This document shows, in pieces, positions 43,399 through 51,417 of a stretch of 64,000 nucleotides of DNA. The notes under the pieces are model-generated. The model was not told the DNA's origin and ran no database searches. It saw only the letters and a program-made list of their open reading frames with translations. The stretch covers positions 1 through 64,000 of the forward strand of contig NZ_LGHM01000047.1 in assembly GCF_001908185.1 (NCBI RefSeq), given 5' to 3'. Position 1 is the first letter of the stretch, and each line of letters begins with the position of its first letter. Position numbers and translations under genes: made by a program. Origin of the DNA: Bradyrhizobium sp. AS23.2. GTDB lineage: Bacteria > Pseudomonadota > Alphaproteobacteria > Rhizobiales > Xanthobacteraceae.

Positions 43399-44406
43399 TC
43401 ACGCCGCCGGTTGTGCGGCCAGCCTGTCGCGCACCTCGGCAGCGATCTCGAACGAGCGCAGCCGCGCGGCGTGATCGTAGATCTGCCCCGTCGTCATCAG
43501 TTCGTCCGCGCCGGTCTCCGCGATCAGCATCTTCAGCTTTTGCTCGATGACAGCGGGCGAGCCGACTGCGGAGCAGGAAAGCGACTGGCCGACGCCGGCC
43601 TCCTCCGCAGGAGACCACAGCGTGTCCATGTCGTCGACCGGCGGCGGCAGCGGTCCGGGCGTGCCGCGGCGCAGATTGATGAACTGCTGCTGCAGCGAGG
43701 TGAACATGCGCTGCGCCTCAAGGTCGCTGTCGGCGGCGAAGACGTTGACGCCGACCATTGCGTAAGGTTTTTCGAGCTGCGCCGACGGCTCGAACCGCGT
43801 GCGGTATTCATACAGCGCCTGCATCATCATTTGAGGCGCGAAATGCGAGGCGAACGCGAACGGTAGCCCAAGCATGGCGGCAAGCTGCGCGCCAAAGGTG
43901 CTCGAGCCGAGGATCCAGAGCGGCACCTTCAGGCCCATGCCGGGCACGGCGCGGATCGCCTGGTTCGGCTGGACGTCGCCGAGCAGCGCCTGCAATTCCA
44001 GCACGTCATGCGGAAAATTCTCGGAGCTCGTCGCGAGATCGCGCCGCAGCGCCCGCGCGGTGAACTGGTCGGTGCCCGGCGCACGCCCGAGCCCGAGATC
44101 GATGCGTCCCGGATAGAGTGATTCCAGCGTGCCGAACTGTTCGGCAATGATCAGCGGCGAATGGTTCGGCAGCATGATCCCGCCGGACCCGACCCGGATC
44201 GTCTTGGTCCCGCCCGCGACATGCCCGATCACCACCGACGTCGCCGCGCTCGCGATGCCCGTCATGTTGTGATGCTCGGCAAGCCAGAACCGCTTGAAGC
44301 CCCAGGCCTCCGCATGTTGGGCGAGATCGAGCGAATTGCGGAACGCCTGCGCCGCATCGCCACCCCTTCGGATGGGAGCGAGGTCGAGTACGGAGAAGGG
44401 GATCAT
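43399..44406 (-). CDS. luciferase-like (LLM) flavin-dependent oxidoreductase
   Basis: 335 residues from ATG at 44406. Bacterial-luciferase-type TIM barrel: [87 protein letters not shown], then [23 protein letters not shown]. This matches the group-1 LLM subfamily that uses reduced FMN to oxidise small molecules. Its substrate is unknown; relatives take part in alkanesulfonate or sulfur compound use. It stands alone between repeats and decayed DNA. Confidence 0.88.
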   Translation of the reverse strand: MIPFSVLDLAPIRRGGDAAQAFRNSLDLAQHAEAWGFKRFWLAEHHNMTGIASAATSVVIGHVAGGTKTIRVGSGGIMLPNHSPLIIAEQFGTLESLYPGRIDLGLGRAPGTDQFTARALRRDLATSSENFPHDVLELQALLGDVQPNQAIRAVPGMGLKVPLWILGSSTFGAQLAAMLGLPFAFASHFAPQMMMQALYEYRTRFEPSAQLEKPYAMVGVNVFAADSDLEAQRMFTSLQQQFINLRRGTPGPLPPPVDDMDTLWSPAEEAGVGQSLSCSAVGSPAVIEQKLKMLIAETGADELMTTGQIYDHAARLRSFEIAAEVRDRLAAQPAA

Positions 44407-44515
44407 GTGTGGGCACCGGGTGGGGCGCGCGGAACGCGCGAGCCTCATATGTAGTGCTTGGCCATGGTAATGCTAGCGCGGCCGGGAGCGCCAGCATTCT
44501 CCGCATCGGTGGCAG

Positions 44516-44734
44516 CTACAGCAAGCCACGCTTGTGCTGGGTGATGATGATGACGCGAATGATGCAGTCCGATATCGACTCGCCGGGCCGCCTTATCTTG
44601 TGCAGCCGTTGCCACGTCTGCTCATCGATCGGTATCTGCCATTTGCCGCTTGCCAGGCGCTGTCCGGTATCGTCGGACGGGAACTCGGCCGCAATCAGAG
44701 CGCGGCACTCGTCGGTGATTTCAATATCCGGCAT
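44516..44734 (-). CDS. small hypothetical protein, possibly ribbon-helix-helix-like
   Basis: 72 residues. The C-terminal part (QIPIDEQTWQRLHKIRRPGESISDCIIRVI) looks like a ribbon-helix-helix or antitoxin-type segment (strand with alternating residues, then RPGESISD and a helix). The N-terminal half resembles no family I know. No good ribosome site is visible and it sits in a decayed stretch next to a fragment of an SRAP protein, so expression is uncertain. Confidence 0.45.
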   Translation of the reverse strand: MPDIEITDECRALIAAEFPSDDTGQRLASGKWQIPIDEQTWQRLHKIRRPGESISDCIIRVIIITQHKRGLL

Positions 44735-44820
44735 TGTTGGCAGGTCTCGCGGACGGTGTGGTCGCGCGCAGCCCTCGCCCGATCTGGAGAGATCAGCCAG
44801 TTAAATCGCGGTAACAACCG

Positions 44821-44955
44821 ATCCATCCGAAGCCAATGCCAGTCATCCTGATCAAGGACGAGGAGCGCGACATCTGGACGCGGTCGCCGCAGCGCGCTAC
44901 GGCGCCACCAATGGATGACTTGCCGAAAATTGAGAGGCGCGGCGCAGAGAAGGAA
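44821..44955 (+). pseudogene. SRAP/YedK-family C-terminal remnant
   Basis: The frame reads IHPKPMPVILIKDEERDIW followed by TRSPQRATAPPMDDLPKIERRGAEKED. This is recognisable as the C-terminal 'IHPKAMPVIL...EERDxW' segment of SOS-response-associated peptidases (HMCES/YedK), which crosslink to abasic DNA. An in-frame TAA at 44812 precedes it, and the catalytic N-terminal Cys domain is missing, so it is a fossil. The rest of the gap 44735-45129 shows nothing I can name. Confidence 0.6.
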
Positions 44956-45129
44956 GATCATTCAGTGGCTTGGGGTCTCAATCCCGCAGCTATGACGCTG
45001 AGTGCGTCGGCCTCGTCGTCGCCAGACATTACCGTTCCTTCACAACCTTGACGCGATTTAACAAGGCTTCCGTGGGCGGCTCGGCTAAACCACGAGTGGC
45101 GGGGTGTCCTCCAGAAGCGAGATAACGCC

Positions 45130-45351
45130 GTGAAGTTTGACGAGCAGGAACGCACAGCGCTGACGGATGCAGGCTTTGCTGTCGCCGACAACAACAAGGC
45201 GGCCTATGTCGAAGCCGTCGTCGTGATTGCCGCGCACGACGACGAAACCTATTGGCTGACGTTCTCCCTGCCGGTGTGCGTCGTGCCACGCGAGCAGATC
45301 GCCGCTGCGATCACGGATAGCTACGCAGCTCGGCGGAGCGAACTTCAGTGA
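45130..45351 (+). CDS. small hypothetical protein upstream of DUF3085-like gene
   Basis: 73 residues from GTG 45130. It reads MKFDEQERTALTDAGFAV at the start, then a hydrophobic strand pair (AAYVEAVVVIAAHDDETYWLTFSLP). No membrane segment or signal peptide is present and I do not recognise the family. Its stop overlaps the GTG of the next gene by 4 bases, so the two form a small operon and may act together. Base composition is lower in GC than that of the flanking core genes, which suggests acquired DNA. Confidence 0.6.
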   Translation: MKFDEQERTALTDAGFAVADNNKAAYVEAVVVIAAHDDETYWLTFSLPVCVVPREQIAAAITDSYAARRSELQ

Positions 45352-45797
45352 AGCTGACTTTTCCTCATGCACGGCTGAAGACGCTGTGGGATGAGGCCGT
45401 CCGGCAATGGCCAGTTTCGGTGCGTGCCATGAACGACCGAAATTTACCCGGTTTCTGGCTTGTCGGTAGCCAAGGCATCTATCTCGTGCACAGCGGCGCC
45501 AGGCCACGGGGCAGCGTGACTGTGGCCTACGCAAACGAATGCGACCCGCTCAAGGTGCCGGTCCAAAGTTGGTTGGGTATCAAGCGCGCCATCTTCGGCG
45601 ACAGCGACGGGAGGGAATTTGTCGATCTGGTCATGATCGGCACTGCCGTCGATGCCGGCGCTGACGTCGAGGTGACGTTTGAGCCTGACACGATGACGGT
45701 AACTGTCGTAGAAAAAGGAACGGCGAGCATACGATTGCAGTCGCTGCGCAACCGAGGCAAGGATGACACTACGTCAGGGCGTCGGGCTGAGACCTGA
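45348..45797 (+). CDS. DUF3085-like protein
   Basis: 149 residues from GTG 45348. The middle part, NLPGFWLVGSQGIYLVHSG, then VAYANECDPLKVPVQSWLGIKRAIFGDSDGREFVD, resembles DUF3085 proteins (PGLWLVGDQGVYL... KRASFGGDDG), a family found on plasmids and islands with no known role. The C-terminal tail after about residue 110 is not part of that pattern. It is coupled to the preceding small gene and ends just before a duplicated tRNA fragment, so both may be cargo of an old element. Confidence 0.55.
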   Translation: MKLTFPHARLKTLWDEAVRQWPVSVRAMNDRNLPGFWLVGSQGIYLVHSGARPRGSVTVAYANECDPLKVPVQSWLGIKRAIFGDSDGREFVDLVMIGTAVDAGADVEVTFEPDTMTVTVVEKGTASIRLQSLRNRGKDDTTSGRRAET

Positions 45798-45803
45798 CTG
45801 GGG

Positions 45804-45823
45804 GCTGGCAGACAGGATTGAAC
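45804..45823 (-). repeat. duplicated tRNA-Thr 3' end (att-like)
   Basis: Twenty bases here match 46519-46538, the acceptor/T-arm end of the tRNA-Thr gene, with one mismatch, including CAGACAGGATTGAAC exactly. This is what remains after integration or excision of an element that uses the tRNA 3' end. The interval between is about 715 bp. Confidence 0.6.
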
Positions 45824-45949
45824 CATCGCCCTCGCGCCGGTGCTGGTTTTGACCCGGCGGGCAAAACACCCACCTCACACGAAAATTCGTCAATCCTCCT
45901 CCGCAAAAATATTCCACTTTACAGAAATTCGGAATTGCGGCATTCTTCC

Positions 45950-46480
45950 TGCCATCCCGGTCCAAGAAGAGGGGCGATCGTACGTCGTCACGAACGTGGG
46001 CCGGGGTGCGGTGGACGCGGCAGCGCCGGCGCGGATGTGTTGGGCAGGGCGGGCAGAGGATTGAGCCGAACTCCGTGAGCTCCACGCAAGCCGTGTTGAA
46101 CGGACGGCGCCCGTATCCGGCGAAGCCTCTGGGCGGAGCCGGATCGCTGCGTACGGCTAAACCGTGTGGTCCTGGCTGTCGTTGCTACAGCCAAGCTTCC
46201 GCGAAGATGCCTTGGCCCAACCGGGCGCGGGCATCACCTGTTCGCGAAGCGACGGTGACAACAGGAATTCGTCGCCGGGGAGAGCGCGGCATAAGCCGTC
46301 AGCCCATCGCGCAGGGAAGGCCGGGTGTATTCCGGCCCACCTGTTTTCCGTTGTGCATTTGCGTGTGCGCATCTTCAGCACAGCGGACCATGGGTGCCAG
46401 CCGGCACCCGGTCTTCCCTGCGCCCTCTTCACGGAAGAGGGGGAAGGACCAAAGCAAAACTCGGGCGTCTGATGCCGCGA
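45950..46480. repeat. long dispersed Bradyrhizobium-type repeat
   Basis: A non-coding stretch with the recognisable blocks GCGGTGGACGCGGCAGCG, GTGTGGTCCTGGCTG, CGTTGCTACAGCCAAGCT, GAGAGCGCGGCATAAGCCGT, CGCGCAGGGAAGGCCGG, and CGGTCTTCCCTGCGCCCTCT. I recall these from a roughly 500-bp repeat found many times in Bradyrhizobium and Rhodopseudomonas genomes. Short ORFs in it are commonly misannotated as genes. Limits are approximate. Confidence 0.75.
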
Positions 46481-46514
46481 GAATGCTGATGCGTGCGTGA
46501 TTTGACTGAAGGAA

Positions 46515-46589
46515 TGGTGCTGCCAGACAGGATTGAACTGTCGACCTCTCCATTACCAATGGAGTGCTCTACCACTGAGCTACGGCAGC
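46515..46589 (-). tRNA. tRNA-Thr (anticodon GGT)
   Basis: On the minus strand the gene runs from 46589 to 46515 including an encoded CCA. The acceptor GCTGCCG pairs with TGGCAGC (one G-U), the D-arm contains AGCTCAGTGGTAGAGC, the anticodon stem CTCCA/TGGAG holds the loop TTGGTAA with anticodon GGT, and the T-loop is TTCAATC. It reads ACC codons. Its 3' end is duplicated at 45804-45823. Confidence 0.93.
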
Positions 46590-46906
46590 ATGTGCTGGGA
46601 TAAGAATCGGCCGCCAAGGGGGCCTACCAAGCGGGCCGATATCTGCCACAAGCCCCCCTCCTGTGCAAGCTTGCAGGACCTGTCAAAATGAGAAAATCGG
46701 GTCGATATCGAGGCCAAAATGCCTGTTTTGGCTTGAAACGACCGAGTTTCCACCGATTTGAGTTCCGATATCCCCGGCCAACCGGCCAGTTGGCTTAAGT
46801 CTCGGATTCGATCCATTTTGGAGTTTCGCACGATCGGATCGCGCGGGGCACTTGAGCTGCCATTTTCCTGGGGCATGTTATCGCCGATCGGTGGGATGGA
46901 TCCGTG
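46590..46906. other. 317-bp gap without a gene
   Basis: No credible ORF or repeat match. It contains short GC-rich complementary motifs (GGCCGCC/GGGGGCC, CCGGCCAACCGGCCAG) but no clear terminator. The promoter of the tRNA-Thr gene and of the small gene at 46907 must lie here. Confidence 0.5.
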
Positions 46907-47095
46907 ATGGCTGACGAGAACGACAAGAGCACGAGGCAGGCGAGGGCGTCCCGGGACGACCGCCTGAAATCGGCGCTGCGCGAAAACCTGAAGCGGCGGA
47001 AGGTGCAGGCGCGCGAACGCGCCGCGATCGCCGAGCCCTCGCAGAACGACGATGGTCCCCTGGATGAGGGGATCGGCGGGAAGGCCGGTGGCTAG
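46907..47095 (+). CDS. small charged hypothetical protein
   Basis: 62 residues from ATG 46907 (GTG 46904 in frame is an alternative). The sequence is very polar: ADENDKSTRQARASRDD, then RLKSALRENLKRRKVQARERAA, then an acidic Gly-rich end. It is probably one basic helix with disordered flanks. I recall very similar short proteins in Bradyrhizobium beside tRNA-Thr, often ahead of murA; function unknown. It ends 20 bp before the cNMP-flavoprotein gene in the same direction. Confidence 0.65.
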   Translation: MADENDKSTRQARASRDDRLKSALRENLKRRKVQARERAAIAEPSQNDDGPLDEGIGGKAGG

Positions 47096-47115
47096 AATTT
47101 TTTGGAGCGTGTAAC

Positions 47116-48828
47116 GTGGCAATGGGGCAGTACGAGGTGCAACGAACCGATGGTGGTGCGCCGATGTCGCGGTTCACACGCCCTGAACAGACCTTTCCGA
47201 CGCTGACATCAGCCGAGATCGAGCGGATGCGGCATTTCGGCGAGGTCCGCACCTATACCGATGGCGAATTCCTGTTCGAGACCGGCAAGCCCGGGCCGGG
47301 CTTGTTCGTCGTGCTGAAGGGCCATGTCGCCATCACCCAGCGCGACGGGCTTGGTCATGTCGCTCCACTGATCGACCAGGGGCCGGGGCAATTCCTGGCT
47401 GAGCTCGGCCAGCTCTCCGGCCGGCCGGCGCTGGTTGACGGCCGCGCCGAAGGCGATGTCGAAACGCTGCTCTTGCCGCCGCACCGCCTGCGCGCACTGC
47501 TGGTCGCCGAGGCCGAGCTCGGCGAGCGCATCATGCGCGCGCTGATCCTGCGCCGGGTCAACCTGCTTCAGGGCGGCATCGGCGGTCTGGTGCTGATCGG
47601 ACCGTCGCATTCGGCCGGCGTGGTGCGATTGCAGGGGTTCCTCACCCGCAACGGCCAGCCGCATCATCTGCTCGATCCCGACCGGGATAGCGACGCCGCC
47701 GAGGTGATCGCGCGCTATTCGCCGAAGCCTGAAGACTGGCCGCTGGTCGTCACCGCCGGCGGCGCGGTGCTGCGCAACCCCAGCGAAACCGAGGTCGCGC
47801 GCGCGATCGGCATGATCGGCGGCCCGCGCAACGACCGCATCTATGATGTCGCGATCGTCGGCTGCGGACCGGCGGGGCTCGCCACCGCGGTGTATGCGGC
47901 GTCCGAAGGGCTTTCGGTCGCCGTCCTCGACACCCGCGCCTTTGGCGGCCAGGCCGGCGCCAGCGCGCGCATCGAAAACTATCTGGGCTTCCCGACCGGC
48001 ATTTCCGGTCTGGCACTGACCGCGCGCGCCTTCAACCAGGCCCAGAAGTTCGGCGCCGATATCATGATTCCGGTGACGGTGAAGTCACTCGACTGCACGC
48101 GCACTGATGGTGCGTTTTCGATGGCGCTCGACGGCAGCGATCCGCTGCGTTCGCGTGCGGTGGTGGTCGCAAGCGGCGCGCGTTATCGCCGGCCGGAGAT
48201 CGCGAATCTCGACAAGTTCGAAGGCCGTGGCGTCTGGTACTGGGCTTCCCCGGTCGAGGCGCGCCTCTGTGCCGGCGAGGAGGTGGCGCTCGTCGGCGCC
48301 GGCAATTCGGCCGGGCAGGCCGCCGTGTTCCTGTCGGGGCACTCCAAGAAGGTGCTGATGATCATCCGCGGCGGCGGCCTGGGGGCCAGCATGTCGCGCT
48401 ACCTCATCGAGCGCATCGAGGCGACGCCGAACATCGAATTGCTCTTCAACACCGAGATCACGGCGCTGGAAGGCGACGAGGCATCGGTGCTGCGGCGCAT
48501 CCGCTGGAAGAGCCGGCTGTCGAGCGACGAGGATTCCGCCGATATCCGCAATCTCTTCTTGTTCGTCGGCGCCGACCCGGCCACCGGTTGGCTCGATGGC
48601 TGCGGCGTGACGCTCGATCGCGGCGGCTTCGTCGTCACCGGCGCACAGTCCGAGCAGAATCAGGGTCGGCTCGTGGCTCCGCTCGAAACCTCGGTGCCCG
48701 GCGTCTACGCGGTCGGCGATGTCCGCGCCGGCTCGGTCAAGCGTGTCGGCGGCGCCATCGGCGAAGGCGCACAGGTCGTGGCCTCCCTGCACGGCTATCT
48801 CGGCGACGCCGCAAAACCGGCGCTTTAG
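47116..48828 (+). CDS. cNMP-binding-domain flavoprotein of thioredoxin reductase type, lacking CxxC
   Basis: 570 residues from GTG 47116 (TTTGGAG upstream); ATG 47122 and 47164 are alternatives. Residues ~35-150 form a cyclic-nucleotide-binding-like domain (FGEVRTYTDGEFLFETGKPGPGLFVVLKGHVAIT, GPGQFLAELGQLSGRPALVDGRAE). A linker domain around 165-235 may be thioredoxin-like. From ~248 comes an FAD/NADPH unit: DVAIVGCGPAGLATAVYAASEGLSVAVLDT, GGQAGASARIENYLGFP, VALVGAGNSAGQAAVFLSG, VPGVYAVGDVRAGSVKRVGGAIGEG. In true thioredoxin reductases a CxxC disulfide follows GRGV; here that place reads WYWASPV, so no redox disulfide exists. The partner is unknown; a ligand-gated NAD(P)H oxidoreductase is a fair guess. 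Confidence 0.82.
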   Translation: MAMGQYEVQRTDGGAPMSRFTRPEQTFPTLTSAEIERMRHFGEVRTYTDGEFLFETGKPGPGLFVVLKGHVAITQRDGLGHVAPLIDQGPGQFLAELGQLSGRPALVDGRAEGDVETLLLPPHRLRALLVAEAELGERIMRALILRRVNLLQGGIGGLVLIGPSHSAGVVRLQGFLTRNGQPHHLLDPDRDSDAAEVIARYSPKPEDWPLVVTAGGAVLRNPSETEVARAIGMIGGPRNDRIYDVAIVGCGPAGLATAVYAASEGLSVAVLDTRAFGGQAGASARIENYLGFPTGISGLALTARAFNQAQKFGADIMIPVTVKSLDCTRTDGAFSMALDGSDPLRSRAVVVASGARYRRPEIANLDKFEGRGVWYWASPVEARLCAGEEVALVGAGNSAGQAAVFLSGHSKKVLMIIRGGGLGASMSRYLIERIEATPNIELLFNTEITALEGDEASVLRRIRWKSRLSSDEDSADIRNLFLFVGADPATGWLDGCGVTLDRGGFVVTGAQSEQNQGRLVAPLETSVPGVYAVGDVRAGSVKRVGGAIGEGAQVVASLHGYLGDAAKPAL

Positions 48829-48896
48829 TCAAGGACAAGACAAGCAAACGGCAAGTGGATTGTGACTTGCCATCTTGCCGTGTCCCACAGACTATC

Positions 48897-49010
48897 CCCT
48901 CATCCTGAGGAGCCGCGACAAGCGGCGTCTCGAAGGATGAAGGCCCGGAACAACGACCTGGGCCTCGATGGTTCGAGACGCGTGCTTCGCACGCTCCTCA
49001 CCATGAGGAT
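48897..49010. repeat. palindromic intergenic repeat (CTCATCCTGAGGAG type)
   Basis: Begins CCCCTCATCCTGAGGAG and ends CTCCTCACCATGAGG, with GGCGTCTCGAAGGATGAAGGCC and GGTTCGAGACGCG facing each other inside. It shares these blocks with the repeat at 43262-43378. Confidence 0.8.
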
Positions 49011-49042
49011 CTACAAACAAAACGCTTAATGGGAGGAACCAA

Positions 49043-49351
49043 ATGGCTGAACTCGTCGTGCTCTACAAGACGCCCAAGGATGCTGCAGCCTTCGACAAGC
49101 ATTATGCCGAGAACCACATTCCGCTCGCCAAGAAACTTCCCGGCCTGAAAAAATACGCCGTCAGCAAGGGGCCGGTCGGCTCCCCCGCCGGACCTTCCGG
49201 AATCCACCTCGTCGCCATTCTCACCTTCAACAGCGTGGCCGACATCCAGGCGGCATTCGGCAGCGCAGAAGGCAAGGCGGCGGCGGGCGACGTGCCGAAA
49301 TTCGCCAGTGGCGGCGCCGACCTGCTGATCTTCGACACCAAGGAAGTCTGA
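49043..49351 (+). CDS. EthD-family small protein
   Basis: 102 residues, GGGAGG upstream. Ferredoxin-like EthD/dimeric alpha-beta barrel pattern: LVVLYKTPKDAAAFDKHYAENHIPLAKKLPGLKKYAV and, later, AILTFNSVADIQAAFGSAEGKAAAGDVPKFA. EthD was first seen in ether degradation, but most members are of unknown role; they form dimers and may bind small hydrophobic molecules. Solitary gene after a repeat. Confidence 0.85.
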   Translation: MAELVVLYKTPKDAAAFDKHYAENHIPLAKKLPGLKKYAVSKGPVGSPAGPSGIHLVAILTFNSVADIQAAFGSAEGKAAAGDVPKFASGGADLLIFDTKEV

Positions 49352-49584
49352 GCGGGCGCCGCGCCGGTTCGCTGATCGCGGGCCGGCGTTGCGGCGATCG
49401 CTTCAATTTTCGTCGAAACCTGCTGTCGTTTGTGACAGCGATGCAAAAAATTGGAGCACGCGTTTGTCGATTCGCACGACGACGAATGGCTACGCGCATA
49501 TATGATGCCGGCGCAGGTGGTAATCCGATGAGGACCGTAATACCAATCTCCTGATCTCAATGCTGGAAGCGTAGGAGAGATGCC

Positions 49585-50094
49585 ATGGTACTTGGGTTGA
49601 GCCTGCCCGCCTTCACGATGGTCCATGTCATCATCAGCCTGATTGCCATCGTCGCCGGCTTCATCGTGATGTTCGGCCTGCTCGGCTCGAAGTCGATGCC
49701 AGGCCTCACCGCGATCTTTCTGCTGTTCACGATCCTCACCAGCGTGACCGGCTTCCTGTTTCCGTTCAAGGAGCTGTTGCCGTCGCACATGATCGGCATT
49801 CTCTCGCTGGTGCTGCTCGCGATCGCCTGCATCGCGCTGTACGGCATGAAGCTCGCCGGCGTGTGGCGACCGGTCTACATCGTGACCGCGATGATCTCGT
49901 TGTATTTCAACGTCTTCGTGCTCGTGATCCAGTCGTTCCTGAAGATTCCGGCGCTCGCCGCGCTCGCACCCGCCGTGCCGCCGGCGCCGCCGTCTGGCCC
50001 CGTGTTTGCCGTGGTGCAGGGCATCGTGCTGGTGTTCTTCGTGGTGGTCACGATCGGTGCATGGCGCCGCTTCAGGCCGATGGCGTTTGCCTGA
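49585..50094 (+). CDS. small integral membrane protein
   Basis: 169 residues with four clear membrane segments: MVHVIISLIAIVAGFIVMFGLL, LTAIFLLFTILTSVTGFLF, MIGILSLVLLAIACIALYGM and an end segment VVQGIVLVFFVVVTIGAW. A further hydrophobic stretch (YIVTAMISLYFNVFVLVIQSFL) makes five likely. I do not recognise a named family. It stands alone; a 14-bp-armed palindrome separates it from the next gene. Confidence 0.75.
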   Translation: MVLGLSLPAFTMVHVIISLIAIVAGFIVMFGLLGSKSMPGLTAIFLLFTILTSVTGFLFPFKELLPSHMIGILSLVLLAIACIALYGMKLAGVWRPVYIVTAMISLYFNVFVLVIQSFLKIPALAALAPAVPPAPPSGPVFAVVQGIVLVFFVVVTIGAWRRFRPMAFA

Positions 50095-50105
50095 TCGCCA
50101 GCGCC

Positions 50106-50220
50106 CGTCATTCCGGGGCGTCGCGCAGCGACGAACTATGGTGCGCAATTGCGCACCTGAGAATCTCGCTCGAAAATATCTGGATTCCGGGTTCGCGCTG
50201 ACGCGCGCCCCGGAATGACC
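50106..50220. repeat. palindromic intergenic repeat (GTCATTCCGGGGCG type)
   Basis: Perfect 14-bp arms: GTCATTCCGGGGCG (50107-50120) and its complement (50206-50219), with an inner TGCGCAATTGCGCA self-complementary block near 50141-50154. Confidence 0.85.
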
Positions 50221-50244
50221 GTTTCTAACTGAAGGAGCTCTGCA

Positions 50245-51069
50245 ATGCCCACCATCACCACCAAAGACGGCGTCGAGATCTTCTACAAGGATTGGGGCTC
50301 GGGCCAGCCGATCGTGTTCAGCCATGGCTGGCCGTTGTCGTCCGACGACTGGGACGCGCAGATGATGTTCTTCGTGACCCATGGCTACCGCGTCATCGCC
50401 CATGACCGCCGCGGTCACGGCCGCTCGTCTCAGGTCGCCGACGGTCACGACATGGATCACTACGCCGACGATCTCGCGGCTGTGACGGCGCATCTCGACC
50501 TGAAGAATGCCATTCATGTCGGCCATTCCACCGGCGGCGGCGAAGTCGTGCACTACATCGCGCGCCACGGCGAGAGCCGTGTGGCCAAGGCCGCGATTCT
50601 CTCCGCGGTGCCGCCGCTGATGGTGCAGACTGCGGCCAATCCCGGCGGCCTGCCGAAGAGCGTGTTCGACGATCTCCAGGCGCAGCTCGCCGCAAGCCGC
50701 ACGCAGTTCTATCGCGACCTCCCCGCCGGCCCGTTCTATGGCTACAACCGGCCCGGCGCAAAACCGTCGGAAGCGGTGATCCAGAACTGGTGGCGCCAGG
50801 GCATGATGGGCGGCGCGAAGGCGCATTACGACGGCATCGTCGCGTTCTCGCAGACCGACTTCACCGAGGACCTGAAGAAGATCAACGTGCCGGTGCTGGT
50901 GATGCACGGCGACGACGACCAGATCGTGCCCTACGCCGATTCCGCGCCGCTGTCGGCCAAGCTTCTGAAGAACGGCACGCTCAAGACCTACAAGGGCTTT
51001 CCGCACGGCATGCCGACAACGGAAGCGGCGACGATCAACGCGGACCTGCTGGCGTTCTTCAAGGCGTGA
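50245..51069 (+). CDS. alpha/beta hydrolase of the non-haem chloroperoxidase type
   Basis: 274 residues, AAGGAG upstream. [50 protein letters not shown], nucleophile elbow [10 protein letters not shown], then [13 protein letters not shown] (acid) and GFPHGMPTT (His). This is the cofactor-free haloperoxidase/arylesterase group; in the cell these likely act as esterases or perhydrolases. Solitary gene followed by a repeat. Confidence 0.9.
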   Translation: MPTITTKDGVEIFYKDWGSGQPIVFSHGWPLSSDDWDAQMMFFVTHGYRVIAHDRRGHGRSSQVADGHDMDHYADDLAAVTAHLDLKNAIHVGHSTGGGEVVHYIARHGESRVAKAAILSAVPPLMVQTAANPGGLPKSVFDDLQAQLAASRTQFYRDLPAGPFYGYNRPGAKPSEAVIQNWWRQGMMGGAKAHYDGIVAFSQTDFTEDLKKINVPVLVMHGDDDQIVPYADSAPLSAKLLKNGTLKTYKGFPHGMPTTEAATINADLLAFFKA

Positions 51070-51114
51070 GGGCGGCAACGGCTCGTTAGTTCGAGCGCTC
51101 GATGTGTGACGTTC

Positions 51115-51180
51115 TCTTCCCCTCTTCTTGTGGGAGAGGGTGTCTCGCCGCGTAGCGGCGAGACGGGTGAGGGGGTGCCT
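51115..51180. repeat. hairpin repeat (CTCGCCGC type)
   Basis: A 10-bp stem GTCTCGCCGC / GCGGCGAGAC (51142-51151, 51155-51164) inside CTCTTCTTGTGGGAGAGGG and GGGTGAGGGGGTG blocks, related to the repeats at 35.86 and 41.14 kb. Confidence 0.75.
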
Positions 51181-51210
51181 CCGCGAGCGCCCCTTTCGCA
51201 GTTGTGTTCG

Positions 51211-51390
51211 CGGATAGAACCCCTCATCGGCGGCTATTACGGTCCGAACTGGTTCTACGAATTGGAGGGGCCGCCGGGGCCGGCGAGGATCATGCCGCAG
51301 GCGAAGGATTTGGCGGTCGCCGCCATGCTGTGGGATGTCTCGGCGACGCTGACCGGTGTATCCTTCGACGAGATCGCGGCCGCCGCATGA
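51211..51390 (+). pseudogene. short-chain dehydrogenase C-terminal remnant
   Basis: Sixty codons read IGGYYGPNWFYELEGPPGPARIMPQ, then AKDLAVAAMLWDVSATLTGVSFDE, ending TGA at 51388. This is the usual last segment of SDR proteins of the protochlorophyllide-reductase/retinol-dehydrogenase-like group ('A..LW.VSE.LTGV'). The Rossmann and catalytic parts are absent and replaced by a palindromic repeat, so this is a fossil left by deletion. Confidence 0.6.
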
Positions 51391-51417
51391 GCCGCGACTT
51401 CGGTGGGGAAGTCCCCG

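Noticed and set aside
46157..46559. Several short ORFs between the DUF3085-like gene and tRNA-Thr
   Set aside because: They lie in the long dispersed repeat or over the tRNA; such frames are commonly misannotated and show no start signals.
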